Source: Tenrec ecaudatus (taxonomy: Eukaryota; Chordata; Mammalia; Afrosoricida; Tenrecidae). Taken from it: DNA of 64,000 bases. The DNA lies in contig NC_134537.1 of assembly GCF_050624435.1 (NCBI RefSeq), positions 121,199,586 to 121,263,585 on the forward strand. The letters are read 5' to 3'. The first letter of the stretch is position 1. The number at the start of each line of letters is the position of its first letter. Shown here in pieces: positions 35,964 through 46,699 of the stretch. The notes below the pieces were generated by a model, which searched no databases, was not told the origin of the DNA, and worked only from the letters and a program-made list of their open reading frames with translations. Made by a program: the position numbers and the translations under genes.

Positions 35964-36507
35964 TGTGGTAGTTGCATAATCTGTTGTAAATTTTAGAGGA
36001 TGAAGAGTGAAGGGGTAGAGTTTAGTCTGTCAATCAGGTAACAGCGTGATGACCTCGTTTGGAGGTGCTAAGGAGATACATGGCTCTTTGTAAATAGGAC
36101 ACATATTAACTTCCTTAGAAACATTGCAGCTGACAAGACATACAAAGCTATGCTAGTGCTCTGAGCTGGAGGAGCCACGTGGAGATCCCAGCCAGCACTC
36201 AGATGCTTACAATGCCACTGGATCCACATATCCACAAGACTTCCCTCTCACTGGCCTGTGATCGTCCTGCATTCAGCAACATTGCATGTGCTTCGTGAGT
36301 CTGAAGAGGACTTTATACATTGGTATCAGATAAATGGGCTAATATTGGACTTATGGACTTTATCTAGACTGGGCTGGGATGGTTTCAATACTCAGCTGCT
36401 CTTGTATATAAAGCTCTTTCTTTTTTGGTTTATTTATAATAAAGCTCTTTCTTATACACTTATGAGTGTCCATGAATTTGCTTCTCTAGTCTACCTGGAC
36501 TAACACA
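35964..36507 (+). mobile_element. Solo LTR, ERVL-type (plus), 5-bp TSD CCTAT
   Basis: Starts TGTGGTAGTTGCATAATCTG, ends GGACTAACACA, and is flanked by CCTAT at 35959-35963 and 36508-36512. The plus strand is the sense strand: AATAAAGCTC near 36438 is a poly(A)-signal-like site close to the 3' end. The 3' part carries a local duplication of AAGCTCTTTCTT (about 36412 and 36442). Same family as the LTR at 8035-8610 in the opposite orientation. It interrupts the L1 3' UTR directly after a CAATACCCC word. Confidence 0.9.
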
Positions 36508-37047
36508 CCTATGTATTTACATATATACATGTCTATATTCATACCTCTCTATGTAGATTTTACCTCCTAGTTCTTTCCTCTATTTCCTTTTACTTTCCTC
36601 CTGCCCCTATCATGTTCACCCTTCATTCCATTCTTATTAATTCCGCTGGGCTACATTATAATTGATCAGTGAGGGGACACTCTCCTCACTGTCCATTTTA
36701 GATGCCTTGTTGTTCTCTTGATCCTGAATTTGTTGGTTCACCACTCCCTTCCCCCCACCCCCAAACCATCCATCCTGTTGATTTCTTCTTGGGATTGCTT
36801 ATCTTCCTATCTTATATAGATAGACATTTGATAAAAAGAAAAGAAAGAAAAATCAAAACAAACAAACAAAAACAGCCTATAAATAGTTTCAGGTCTAACT
36901 GCTGACCTTTATGAATGTCCTCCAACCAGGTCAGGTGAGGTGCCAAGTACTGACCCCCGAGTCAGAAATCCATTTTCGGGATTCCTCAGGGACGTAGTGG
37001 CTTTGTTCCCATTGCTGATCTATTATGCTCCCTTTGTGATTCGCCCC

Positions 37048-37049
<2 letters not shown>

Positions 37050-37102
<53 letters not shown>
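37050..37102. repeat. (TG)n microsatellite
   Basis: About 26 GT dinucleotides followed by a G-rich tract, in the L1 3' UTR. It generates spurious Cys-Val frames. Confidence 0.95.
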
Positions 37103-37105
<3 letters not shown>

Positions 37106-37658
37106 GAGGGGGGGGGAGGGAAGACCGGACACACTTCCTGCACTCCCTCCAGGGTTGTGCACTATAGTGCTATGCGACAGTGAGGGGACACTGTGTCTAG
37201 TGCTGGGGCCAACCTACAGTCCTCTCTGTGCATTGATGTCTCAGAGGAGTGTCAGCTTCACTGCCTTGGTGAGCCAGGATGAGGTCTACTATTTCTCTCA
37301 CTCTCTCTCTGTCTCTGTCTCTTTCCTTTTTAGTTTGTTCTTGTGTGGATGGACAGAAAGACTGGCCACTCCACCCCATCTGTATCTTCGGGAAGGGGGT
37401 CAACATAGCTTGGAGTGGGACCCGCCCCCACAGTCATCTCTGTTAATCATTGCTCAGTACAGTTATATTGTCCTCAAGGTTTGGCTCATGGGAACGAGGG
37501 CTATTCCCTCCCGCCCTTCACTATGTAGACATAAATAGTACCCTCCCCATGGGTGAATTAGTGCCCTGATTCCCCAGGCCGTCATTTTTTTCTTCTTTCC
37601 TCCCTCTGTGGTCCTTAAGGAAATGGGAAAGGTGAGAAAGCTATCTTTCTTTTTTTTT

Positions 37659-37821
37659 AGGGGAGAGCGCATATGCAGTCCCCCACTACCACAAATTATG
37701 CAGTCCAGTTTCCCACATTTGGGGAAATCGCAGGGGTCAGTACATCTGGAGTGCAATGGATAAGCCTCGCCCTGGGAAAACCACCTTCCTGATCATGGTA
37801 TCTCCCCTGCCAGGTAAGTAT
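37659..37821 (-). pseudogene. RNU1 (pseudogene): U1 snRNA full-length retrocopy
   Basis: Read on the minus strand from 37821, this begins ATACTTACCTGGCAGGGGAG, the 5' end of U1 snRNA including the 5'-splice-site recognition sequence. It continues through the GATACCATGATCA, GGGCGAGGCTTATCC, CCCCTGCGATTTCCCC segments, the Sm-site AATTTGTGG and the 3' stem GTGGGGGACTGC. It is 163 of 164 nt. By eye about 8 positions differ from canonical U1, several at CpG sites. A 9-T run (37650-37658) is the poly(A) tail. The 17-bp repeat TGAGAAAGCTATCTTTC flanks it at 37633-37649 and 37822-37838. These are hallmarks of L1-mediated retrotransposition. No U1 promoter (PSE) is expected upstream, so expression is unlikely. 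Confidence 0.95.
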
Positions 37822-38246
37822 TGAGAAAGCTATCTTTCAGTCCCGATGCTACCTGCTTCTTTTTCTTTTTTCTTGTCTTACTTTCTCTTTCTCCCTTTTT
37901 GCTTTTTACCTTCTTTTAGTTGGATGTCTGGCCCCTGCCATGGTCCCCAGGACCGTGGCCCAGGATCTATGAGTTAAGTTGCTTTTCCTCTGTGCCCTTT
38001 GTGCTGTTTGAACTTAGCTCAGTAGACTCAATGTTGTACTTGTGCTTTTGGGCATGGCTAATTTCACTTAGCATAATTTATTCCAGCTCTTCCCATGAGA
38101 TGATAAGCTTCATGCATTCATCACTGCTTTTTAGGGATGCATAGTATTCCATTGTGTGTATATACACCAAAGTTTTTTAATCCATTTGTGAACTGATGGA
38201 AATTTAGGTCATTTCCAATTCTTTGCGATTTTGAATTGCATAAGTC

Positions 38247-38490
38247 CATATTTCCCAGCTACTGTCCCTTCCTCTTTGTTTCCAACTTTTTCATTCCAGT
38301 CACAAATAATTATCGATGCATCTTGATGGCAATTTTATTTTCAGACCAAGATGGTGGTAAAATATTTCACTACTTTTTGTGGTAGGTGCATAAATTTAAA
38401 TAATATTTGTATTGATTGGATTTTCTTCAAGGTGAACATATATAACCATATCACAGATAGTGTTGTACTCAGTGCTAGACCTTGAAAGAT
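38247..38490 (-). mobile_element. RTE-type LINE, continuation after the L1
   Basis: Resumes exactly where the first segment stopped: CCTCTTTGTTTCCAAC, then CAAATAATTATCGATGCATC and TTGTATTGATTGGATTTTC are the antisense of the RTE endonuclease region, parallel to 2480-2690. It fades out at about 38490. Confidence 0.85.
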
Positions 38491-38564
38491 AATAATATCT
38501 TAAAAATATTTTTAAATGCAAAATATGCATTTGCTTGCAATAATACTAGCACTTCATGTTTGCT

Positions 38565-38750
38565 AAAGTAGAGGGTCAGCCAAAAAGAGGAAAGCCCTCA
38601 ATGAGATGAATTAACACAGTGGGTACATTGGACTCAAAAATAGAATCAGTTGTGAGAATGGTGTAGGACCAAGCAGTATTTCATTCTGTTACACACATGA
38701 TCAGTCTGTGTCAGAACCAGCGCAATGCCACCTAGCTAACCAGCAATAAA
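38565..38750 (+). mobile_element. RTE 3' tail (plus)
   Basis: CTAAAGTAGAGGGTCAGCCA, AAGAGGAAAGCCCTCAATGA, GAATTAACACAGTGG and TGTAGGACCAAGCAGT, ending in CTAACCAGCAATAAAC. Confidence 0.85.
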
Positions 38751-39930
38751 CTTCTCCATGCCATCTGGGAAAAGAGAATAAAACTCCAATTTTTAAAATA
38801 TCACTGGTGAGAAGGACCCCAGGGAAAATGTTGTGCTTTACATTGTGTGCTGAGAAGTCCAGTCTGACAATGAAATACTGGGCTCATTTACCTGCAGCCT
38901 TGTGAGTGATAGGCATGTATGTAAATCAAGGGACCTTGAAAATATAAGCATGCATAGACATGATTTTCTAATGTTCAAGTAGGAGCGATAGATGACAAGA
39001 CAAACTGAATGACCACTCAAAAGATCTGGCTCTGAATCGGAGGAGACCCAAGTTCCCTACCAGTTGAATCCATGGTGTTCATTAAAGTCGTTGATTGGAA
39101 CACAGTGATGGCCTACATTGAAATGAGAATTCCTGTGGAGACCAATTAGTTCACTCTATCCCATGGCCAACTGCTAACTCCAAACAGCAATTCTGAGTTG
39201 CTTATCCCAAGAGAACCTGAGTGACAAGAGGATTTATGTAAATTAAGCCTGTCTTTACAACAAGAGGAACAACTACAGTTGTAATGGGCTGTGAGGTCTT
39301 CCTTTTGGCAATTACACCTAATCCCCTAATAAAACAAAACATTAAATAACGTTTCCAGAAGCTGCCTGAAATGTATTTTTGATATGTCTAAGTTGAAAAT
39401 ATGCATGCATCTGCCACGTCAGGATACATCTTTAAAAAAAAATTCTAACTCTAATATGTTAGAATTGCCATTTGCATGAAACAGCATAAGGCCCAGCTCT
39501 CAGATGGAAGAGAAATGGCAGGAACATTCTTGCCAATAGACAAAAGAAAGGATTCCAAAATGAAGTTGATACCCCAATTCTTACCCAAAATGTATTTCCA
39601 GCCACAGACATACAGAATAGTTGGTCACACTCTCTTGACCTCCATGTAACATGACAATAATGATGCAGTGTGTGTCCTGAGGTTTTTGCCCATTTGTTTT
39701 TATGTCAATTCCAAAAGGACTGTTCTCATCCGCCATCAAAAATATTAAGTCAATATTAAATTTTGTTTTAATAGGAAAGCAGAGTGTCTCATGTTACCAT
39801 TGTGAGCTTATTAGAAGATAAATTTTGTACCAACAAGTGAGGGGGTTGGAGAGAAAATCGGTTACCCAGTAATGTGTCTTTTTTTTTTAGCCTAGTATTC
39901 TTTGGTCTTTTCACAAATGCCCCCTCAAAA
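38751..39930. other. Unassigned DNA
   Basis: No recognised element or exon in about 1.2 kb. Confidence 0.45.
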
Positions 39931-39934
39931 AATC

Positions 39935-40128
39935 CAAACCAAACTCACTGCCATCGCATCAGTGCCACTCACAGCAACCTTGTTGTTCAGAAAAGAACTG
40001 CCTCTGAGGGTTTCCCAGGTGGAAAGACCTGTCTTTCTCCACGGAGCTGGCTGGGTGCTTTCAACTGCTGGCCTTGCCCATCGCCGTCCAAGTCATAACC
40101 CCTCTGCCACCACAGGCTCCTTTTCATA
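39935..40128 (-). mobile_element. AfroSINE (minus)
   Basis: Antisense order: CCAAACTCACTGCCATCGCA, AACTGCCTCTGAGGGTTTCC, GACCTGTCTTTCTCCACGGA, CTGCTGGCCTTGCCC and the head CCCTCTGCCACCACAGG. Nearly complete. Confidence 0.88.
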
Positions 40129-40385
40129 GATGACAGAGAGATAGTAAAGTGTATTAAAACTTTCTGTAAAAAAAAAACAAACCCAAACACACTAATCCCT
40201 TTTAACTTTCATCCCACAATCCACAAAGGCAAACAAAAAGTCTCATTACAACGTAATACAATGTAAATAAAACAGAAAAATTAGAACTGCGAAAGAAATG
40301 TTTTTAAACAAAAACATACAATAAAATATTCTTCAAAATGTAACACTTTTCAATTGATCACCATCATTTATATATTGTGCAGTAT
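40129..40385. other. Unassigned spacer, A-rich
   Basis: Contains a 10-A run near 40168. This is where the poly(A) end of the adjacent minus-strand L1 should lie, but no poly(T) or TSD is visible, so the L1 is 3'-truncated. Confidence 0.45.
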
Positions 40386-40524
40386 GTCGCAGTCAGGTCG
40401 GCTATATGGTCCTCTCTGTACATTGGGCCCTCCGAACTGGGGTCTCATCCTCTGGGCTTGGTGGGCCCAGGTGTGCTTCGCTCCATTACTCCTCCTTCCT
40501 TTGCTTCAGCTTCCTTCTGGTGTG

Positions 40525-40666
40525 GTGTGGTAGGTCAGTTCCTTTCCCACACCAGATGATCTATTTTCATTTTCTGTGGCAGTCTTTTCCATGGTGTGGT
40601 AGGTCAGTTCCTTTCCCACACCAGATGATCTATTTTCATTTTCTGTGGCAGTCTTTTCCATGGTGG
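40525..40666. repeat. Tandem duplication, 69-bp unit, two copies
   Basis: TAGGTCAGTTCCTTTCCCAC begins at 40531 and again at 40600; the two units are practically identical through CTGTGGCAGTCTTTTCCATG. The identity suggests a recent duplication within the L1 3' UTR. Confidence 0.93.
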
Positions 40667-41029
40667 GTGCCGGGCTGATTCTGGTTAGGGCTGGCATATG
40701 GTCCAGTTGTTCTGTGGATTCTTCCACGTGTTATGTTGCCCTTCTGGTTTGGCGTGTCATGGTGGAATCCGTATGCATGTTCCAGTTCTATGGGGACACA
40801 ACCAAATACTCTCCCTCTGGGTGGGTTAGTGCCCTTCGCCCCTCCCCCTATGCCATCAACTCAGTGTCTCCCCACCCCAATTCTTCCTCCACCTGCCCCC
40901 CTTCTCCTTATTTATGTTTGACTCTCATGTACCTTCCTAGGTGTGGTCTGCCCTCCCCCCAACTATCTATGCTTCTACCCGTTTATTGTGAAATAGGTGA
41001 TTATTCTATTCCTGCCATGCTGATTGTAT

Positions 41030-44000
41030 TTACCTCAGGGGACTCATGTTATACCTGTCCTTTTGAGTTTGGCTTACCTTGCTTAGCATGATTCCTTCCA
41101 GCTCTTCCCACAAAACGACATGTTTCATGTGATCATCCATGCTTTTCAGTGCTGCACAGTACTCCATTGTGTGTATGTGCCAGAGTTTACTAATCCACTC
41201 GTCTATCGATAGAAACTTAGGCTGTTTCCACGTCTTTGCAATTGTGATTTGTGCTACATTAAACATTGTAGTGCAGATAACTGGTCGTGTTTTATTTGTT
41301 GCTTCCATGGGTATATGCCCAGTAGAGGGATGGCTGGGTCATAAGGTAGTTCAATTCCCATTTTCTTTAAGTATCTCCAGATTGCTTTCTAAATGACCAC
41401 CAGCAGTGGAGGAGGGTTCCTACTTCACCACAGCCCCTCCACCACTTGTTGCTCTCTGATTTGCTGATTTGGGCTAGCCTCGGGGGTGTTAGGTGGTATC
41501 ACATGGTTGTTTTGATTTGCATTTCTCTCATGGCTAAGGACCTGGAACACTTTCTCATATGCTTATTGGCCATATGGGGCTCCTCCCTAGTGAAAGTTAT
41601 TTTCAGTTCTTTTGCCCACTTCCTTGGGGGTTTAACTCTTTTCCTCTTTTTGCAGGTCATGGTGGTGTTGTAGATTTTAGTAATGAGCCCTTTGTCTGAT
41701 GTGTCATTACTAAAAATCCTCTCCCCAGTCTGTGGGCTGTCTTGTCACCCTCTTGGTGAAGTCTTTCGAGGTGCACAGGTGTTTTATTCTTATTGAATCC
41801 CATTTGTTGATTTCCACTTCACCTGTGTGTGTACCCTTCCCTATTTCAGTGAGCCTGTGAGTTCCCTGGGCCAGTGCTCAGGGGCTAGTCCCAATTCCCT
41901 CCTTGATGGTCCTGATGGTTTGGGGTTTAACTTCTAGGTCTGTGATCCAGCTTGAGTTTATTCTTGTGCATGGGGTGAGGTGAACGTCTTGTTTCATCTT
42001 TCTACATGTGGATAACCATTGTTTCCAGCACCGCTTATTAAAAAGGGCATACGCTTCCCACTTGATGGTTTTGGGACCCTTGCTGAAGATCAGTTGTCTA
42101 TATACTGATGATTTTACTCTTGGGCTTTCTATTCTTTTCCACTGCTCTGAGTGTCTGTCATTGTGCAAGTATCATGCTGTTTTGACCACTGTAGCTGTGT
42201 AATGGGCATTAAAATCGGGTAAGGCGAGTCCTCCAACTGTGTCCTTCTTCTTGAGGAGTTCTCTGCTAATTCTGGGTTTCTTCCCTCTCCATATGAAATT
42301 GGTGATCAGTATTTCCAATTCTTTGAAGAAGGTTAATGGTATTTGAATTGATATAGCATTGAACTTGAAAAGTGCTTTAGGTAAGATTGTCATCTTTACT
42401 ATGTTAAGCCTTCCAGTCCATGAGCAGGGGATGCTCTTCCATTTGTGGAGGTCGCTTTTGGTTTCCTGTAGTATGGGCTTATAGTTTTCTTTAAATAGGT
42501 CTTTAGATTTTTTGTTAAATATATTCCTAGGTATTTTAGTTTGTTATTTGCTACTATGAAGGGTACTTCCTTTTTAATCCCCTTTTCCATGGTCCTGTCC
42601 GATGTGTATAGAAAACCTACCGACTTCTGTTTATTGATCTTGTATCCTGCCACTCTTCCATATTCCTCTATCGCTGTAAGCACTCCTGCTATGGAGCTTT
42701 TGGGGTTTTCAATGGATAGGATCATGTCGTCTGCAAATAGTGATAGTTTCACCTCCTCGTCTCCCATTTGGATCCCTTTGATGTCCTTCTGCTGTTTTAT
42801 GTTGTTAGCCACAACCTCCAGAATGATATTGAATAGAGGTGGGGACAGAGGGCATCCTTGTCTTGTACCCTTTTTCAGTGGGATTGTTTTTGTCTTTTGT
42901 CCATTGACTATGATATTGGTCATTGGTCTTTCATAGATAATTTGTATCAGCTTGAGGAACTTACCTTCCAATCCTATTGTCAAGAGTGTCTTGATTAGGA
43001 ATGGGTGTTGGATGTTGTCAAATGCTTTTTCTGCCTCTATGAATATTATCATATGGCTTTTATCCTTTTTCTTCTCGATGTGGTGTATATTATTGATGGA
43101 TTTTTGGATGTTAAATAATCCCTGCATAACTGGGATGAATCCTACCTGGTCATGGTGGATATGTTTTATATACTTTTGTATTCTATTGGCCAATATTTTG
43201 TTAAGGATTTTTGCATCTATGTTCATTAGAGATATTGGTTTGTAATTCTCTATACCTGTGGGGTCTTTGCCCTTTTTGGGTATCAAAGTTATGCTGGCTT
43301 CATAGAATGAGTTTGGGAGTTTGCCATCCTCTTCTATGTTATGGAATAGTTTGGGGAGTGTTGGTGTCAACTCTTCCCTGAATGCTTGGTAGAATTCTGC
43401 TGTGAAGCGATCTGGCCCTGGGGCTTTTTTTCTGTTGGTAGGTTCTTGATGACCCTCTCTATTTCTTCTTTCGCTATGGGTTTGTGGAGGTTCTTGATTT
43501 CTGTCTGAGATAATCTAGAGAGAGAATGATTTTCCAAATATTTATCCATGTCTTCCATATTTCTGAATTCATAAGAATACAGACCTTCATAGAACTTTGT
43601 GATTATTCTTTTAATCTCATTGGGGTCTGTTGTAATTGCCCCTATTTCATCCCTCATCCTGGCTATTGATGTTTTCTCCTTTTATCCTTGGTAAGCTTTT
43701 CCAGCCAACTGTCAATTTTGTTAATCCTTTTGTAGAACCAGCTTTTAGCTGCATTTATTTTTGCATTGTTCTCTTGTCTTCGCACTGGTTTTACTCTGCC
43801 TTGATTTTTATTATCTTTTCTCTTGCTATTGGAGGGGTTGTTCTGCTGACTCTTCTAGTTGTTGGAGGTTTTATGTTAACATATCTGTGATAAGTCCCCT
43901 CTTTTTTCACATACGCATTTAATGATATCAAGCTACCTCTGACAACTGCCTTCGCAGTGTCCCATAAGTGTTGATACGCTGTATTCTAGCTCTCCATAGT

Positions 44001-44880
44001 TTCTAGAAGCTTCCTAATATCCTCTTTAATCTGGGCATGTACTGATTCATGTAACAGGAGATCGTTGTTCATCCTCCAATTGCTTGCCCTTGCTTTTCTG
44101 GATGTCCTCTGATTAATATCCAGCTTTGTTGCATGGTGGTCTGAGAAAGACATCTGGATAATATCTATGTATTTAAATTTCCTCAGAGTTGACTTGTTTC
44201 CCAGCATGTGGTCTATTCTTGAAAAGATCCATGTGGACTTGAGAAGAAGGTGAAATCCTTTGAATTTGAATGGAAAGCTCTATAAATGTCTCTCAGGTCC
44301 TGTTGCCTAATTACATTGCTTAGTTCTATGGCCTCTTTGCTGTGCTCCTTTCCCAATGATCTGTCTTTCTCTGACAGCAGAGTGTTAACGTCACCTATTA
44401 TGATTGTTGAGTCCGTAATTTCTTTTTTCATCTTTTTAATAGTTTGATGAAATTCACTGCACCATTATTAGGAGCATAAATATTCAATAGGCTAACTGCT
44501 TCTTGGTTTACTGCACCTTTGAGCATTATGTAGTGTCCCTCTTTGTCTCTTTTTATGGTTTCGATCTTGAGGTCCATTTTGTCAGAGATTAAGATAGCCC
44601 ACCCTGCTTTGCTTGAGTTACCATTTGATTGGTAATCTTTCTGCCAGTCTTTTCTTCTTAGCATATTCTTGTCTGTGTGCTTAAGATGTGTCTCTTGCAG
44701 TCAACAGGTTGATGGATAATGTTTTCTCAGCCCGTCCTCAAGCCTATTTTTTTAATGTACGAATTGAGTCCACTGGTATTCAGAATTATTATCACTATCT
44801 GTGGATTCATAGTTGTCATACACTGTTTTATGTTTTGGGTGTGTACCTATCTCGCTTCATATCAGTGTGCTGTGTTTGAG
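41030..44880 (-). pseudogene. L1 ORF2 (endonuclease + reverse transcriptase), broken
   Basis: ORF2 normally encodes the ~1275-residue L1 enzyme that nicks target DNA and reverse-transcribes RNA. Segments: endonuclease 44664-43986 (NIYAPN; GDVNT where GDFNT is usual; SDHHA with the catalytic-type Asp-His); linker 43986-43660 (degraded); RT 43657-42399 as two frames. The 323-residue frame 43370-42399 has [10 protein letters not shown] (motif B) and FADD (motif C). Motif A reads EAEKAFD, where the first catalytic Asp is Glu. C-terminal pieces: 42393-42172, 42168-41878 and 41308-41030 (HTMEYCAALK). At least six frame breaks. It cannot make full-length enzyme. Confidence 0.93.
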
Positions 44881-45059
44881 TGGAGATTTTCTATCTTGTC
44901 TTCTTTCCTTTTGAGATCCTGTTGTCCTGATAATTGTTGCTGGCATGTTGGCTTCTAGATGGAGATGGGCTATATGGTGGTCTCCTGTTTTTTCTTGATG
45001 GAGGTTGATCCTCTGGCCATATTGAGTGAGCCTGTATATTCCACAGGGTTGGGTGTCTT

Positions 45060-46190
45060 GTAGCATATTCTTTGAGTCTTTCCTTGTCCTGGGAGACCCT
45101 TATCTCATCATCTACCTTAATGGATAACTTGGCAGGTTACAGGATTCTGGTGGAGACATTTTTTTTCTTTCAGCATTTGGAAGACATTGCTCCATTCTCT
45201 CCTCCTCTTCATGGTGTCTGCTGATAGGTCTGAGCATACTCTTACTTGCGCTCCTTTGCATATGACTGTTTTCCTTTCTCTAGCTGCTCTTAAAATTTTC
45301 TCTTTTTCCTCGAAGTTGGATATTTTTACTATTATATGTCCTGGTGTGTTCTTCTTGGGATTTAGTTCAACTGGCGCCCTTTCTGCTTCCTGTATGAGTG
45401 CCTGGTTCTCTCTTGTTAGGTTCGGAAAGTTTTCTTACAGAAATTCCTTTGCTATCTTGGCTGTCAACTTGTGTGTTGTTTTGTGCTCCAGGAGACTGAT
45501 TGTTCAAATATTATTCCTCTTCTTAGCATCTGTCATTGATCTCACCTTATCTTCTGCTTTTTAATTTTCCTATCTGACTGTCTTTCTCGCTTGCTTGGTT
45601 CTGTTTGAGTGTCCTCAAGATCACCGATAAGGTTCTCTGACTCCTCAAGCCTAATCATAAATCTGTGACCTTGTGTGTGGCTTCTGCGACCTCCTATGTT
45701 AGCTCCTGCAGTTACCTTTGGTGGTTGGACTTCATCCCCTCTATTGTGGACTTCGTCTTCTCTATCATTGCATACTGATTCTGGGTTGCTTCCCTCAGCT
45801 CCTGTATTACTGAGAGAAAACTTCTGAAAATTTCCTTCTGTGGCAGATCATAGTAGCTCTGCTACTATATTTTGTCTCTCTGGGTTTTTTTGTTGGGAGT
45901 GATGTGGTCTGTTGATTTTTCCTCGATCCTTCCATAGGCCCCATGTTTCTGGGAGGCCAGGGGCCCCTTATCTGTGTTATTGGTAAGGATTATTTCAGGC
46001 GGCTGTCTATGACCAGCTGTCAGGATGGGTCAGACTGCTGTGTAGGCAGAGTTCCCCGAAGGCTTAGTGATCAGCAGCGGTGAGATGTTTCAGCAACTGG
46101 AGTGGGGGCTGGAGCCACAGCGAGTGCCCCAAGCCTGCTTTGACCTGGTCTGTTAGGACATCCTTAGCAGCTATATTTTGCTCAATAAAA
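45060..46190 (-). pseudogene. L1 ORF1 remnant
   Basis: Located between the 5' UTR and ORF2 as expected. Translating the minus strand in pieces near 45200-45060 gives the end of an ORF1-like protein: FQMLKEKK-like, PAKLSIKVDDEIRV-like and a RHPTL-like ending, which correspond to the conserved C-terminal domain of the L1 RNA-binding chaperone. Upstream to 46190 the sequence is degraded. No frame exceeds about 70 residues. Frames on the plus strand (45187-45564) are antisense shadows. Confidence 0.7.
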
Positions 46191-46199
46191 ATTTTTAAT

Positions 46200-46430
46200 T
46201 AAAAATTATCTTGGGAGGAAAAAGAAAAAAATGGAGAGAGAGAAAGGAGAAGCTGTAAATGAGGAGAGAAAAGTAGTGATAATAGTGAAAGTGGAAAAAG
46301 CAAAAAGAGAGAATAAAACTGATAGAAGTGAAGTAATAATAATAATAATGAAAAGGAGGAATAAATAAGAGAAAAAATAAAATGCAGAAAGTAAAAGAAA
46401 AAAGAGAAAAAAACAGCATGAGATGTCAGA
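46200..46430. repeat. Purine-rich low-complexity tract
   Basis: Nearly all A and G over about 230 bp on the plus strand, with GGAGAGAGAGAAAGGAG, AATAATAATAATAATG and AAAAAGAGAAAAAAACAG words. It lies at the left side of the inserted L1 tail and gives long spurious Phe/Ser-rich frames on the minus strand. Confidence 0.85.
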
Positions 46431-46660
46431 CAGGAGAAGATATGACAAAATAATAATTTATAAATTATCAAGGGTTCATGAGGGAGGGGAGAGTGGGGAG
46501 GGAGGGAAAAAATGAGGACTTGATGCCAGGGGCCTAAGTGGAGAGCAAATGTTTTGAAATTATGAGGGCAATTAATGTACAGACATGTTTTACACAATTG
46601 ATGTATGTATGCATTGTAATAAGATTGCATGAGTCCTAATAGAGAGATTAAAAACTGAAA
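46431..46660 (+). mobile_element. L1 3' UTR tail (plus) inserted inside the minus-strand L1
   Basis: TATGACAAAATAATAATTTA, TATCAAGGGTTCATGAGGGA, GAGAGCAAATGTTTTGAAAT and TATGTATGCATTGTAATAAG are the last ~230 bp of the lineage L1 3' UTR in sense orientation. It separates the 5' UTR and ORF1 remnant of the host L1. No clear TSD was found. Confidence 0.85.
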
Positions 46661-46699
46661 TGAATAAAAACTATATATATTTAAAATTTCCACCTTATT

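Larger units (their letters stand above)
35141..38246 (-). mobile_element. 5'-truncated L1 (minus) inserted in the RTE; itself host to an LTR and a U1 retrocopy
   Basis: The 3' end (antisense TTTTATTGGAGGCTCTTAAA) starts at about 35141; the inner end at 38246 lies in the ORF2 C-terminus, with the marker TAGTATTCCATTGTGTGTAT near 38140. The RTE on both sides is continuous: ACCAAGGTCATATTT before, CATATTTCCCAGCTACTG after. CATATTT (35134-35140 and 38247-38253) is the probable 7-bp TSD. It contains one ~247-bp unit (about 35590-35840), a TG array, an LTR and a U1 copy. Without inserts the L1 is about 2.4 kb. Confidence 0.9.

Noticed and set aside
37053-37538. 161-residue plus-strand frame starting with Cys-Val repeats
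   Set aside because: The start is the TG microsatellite; the rest is antisense L1 3' UTR.
37463-37756. 97-residue minus-strand frame with CTDPCDFPKCG, cysteine-rich look
   Set aside because: The cysteine-like part is a translation of the U1 snRNA retrocopy, not a zinc-binding protein.
42541-42936. 131-residue plus-strand frame and neighbours at 42952-43245
   Set aside because: Antisense shadow of the L1 reverse transcriptase.
46199-46693. 164-residue minus-strand frame, Phe/Ser/Leu-rich
   Set aside because: It is the complement of the purine-rich tract and an L1 tail; low-complexity artefact.
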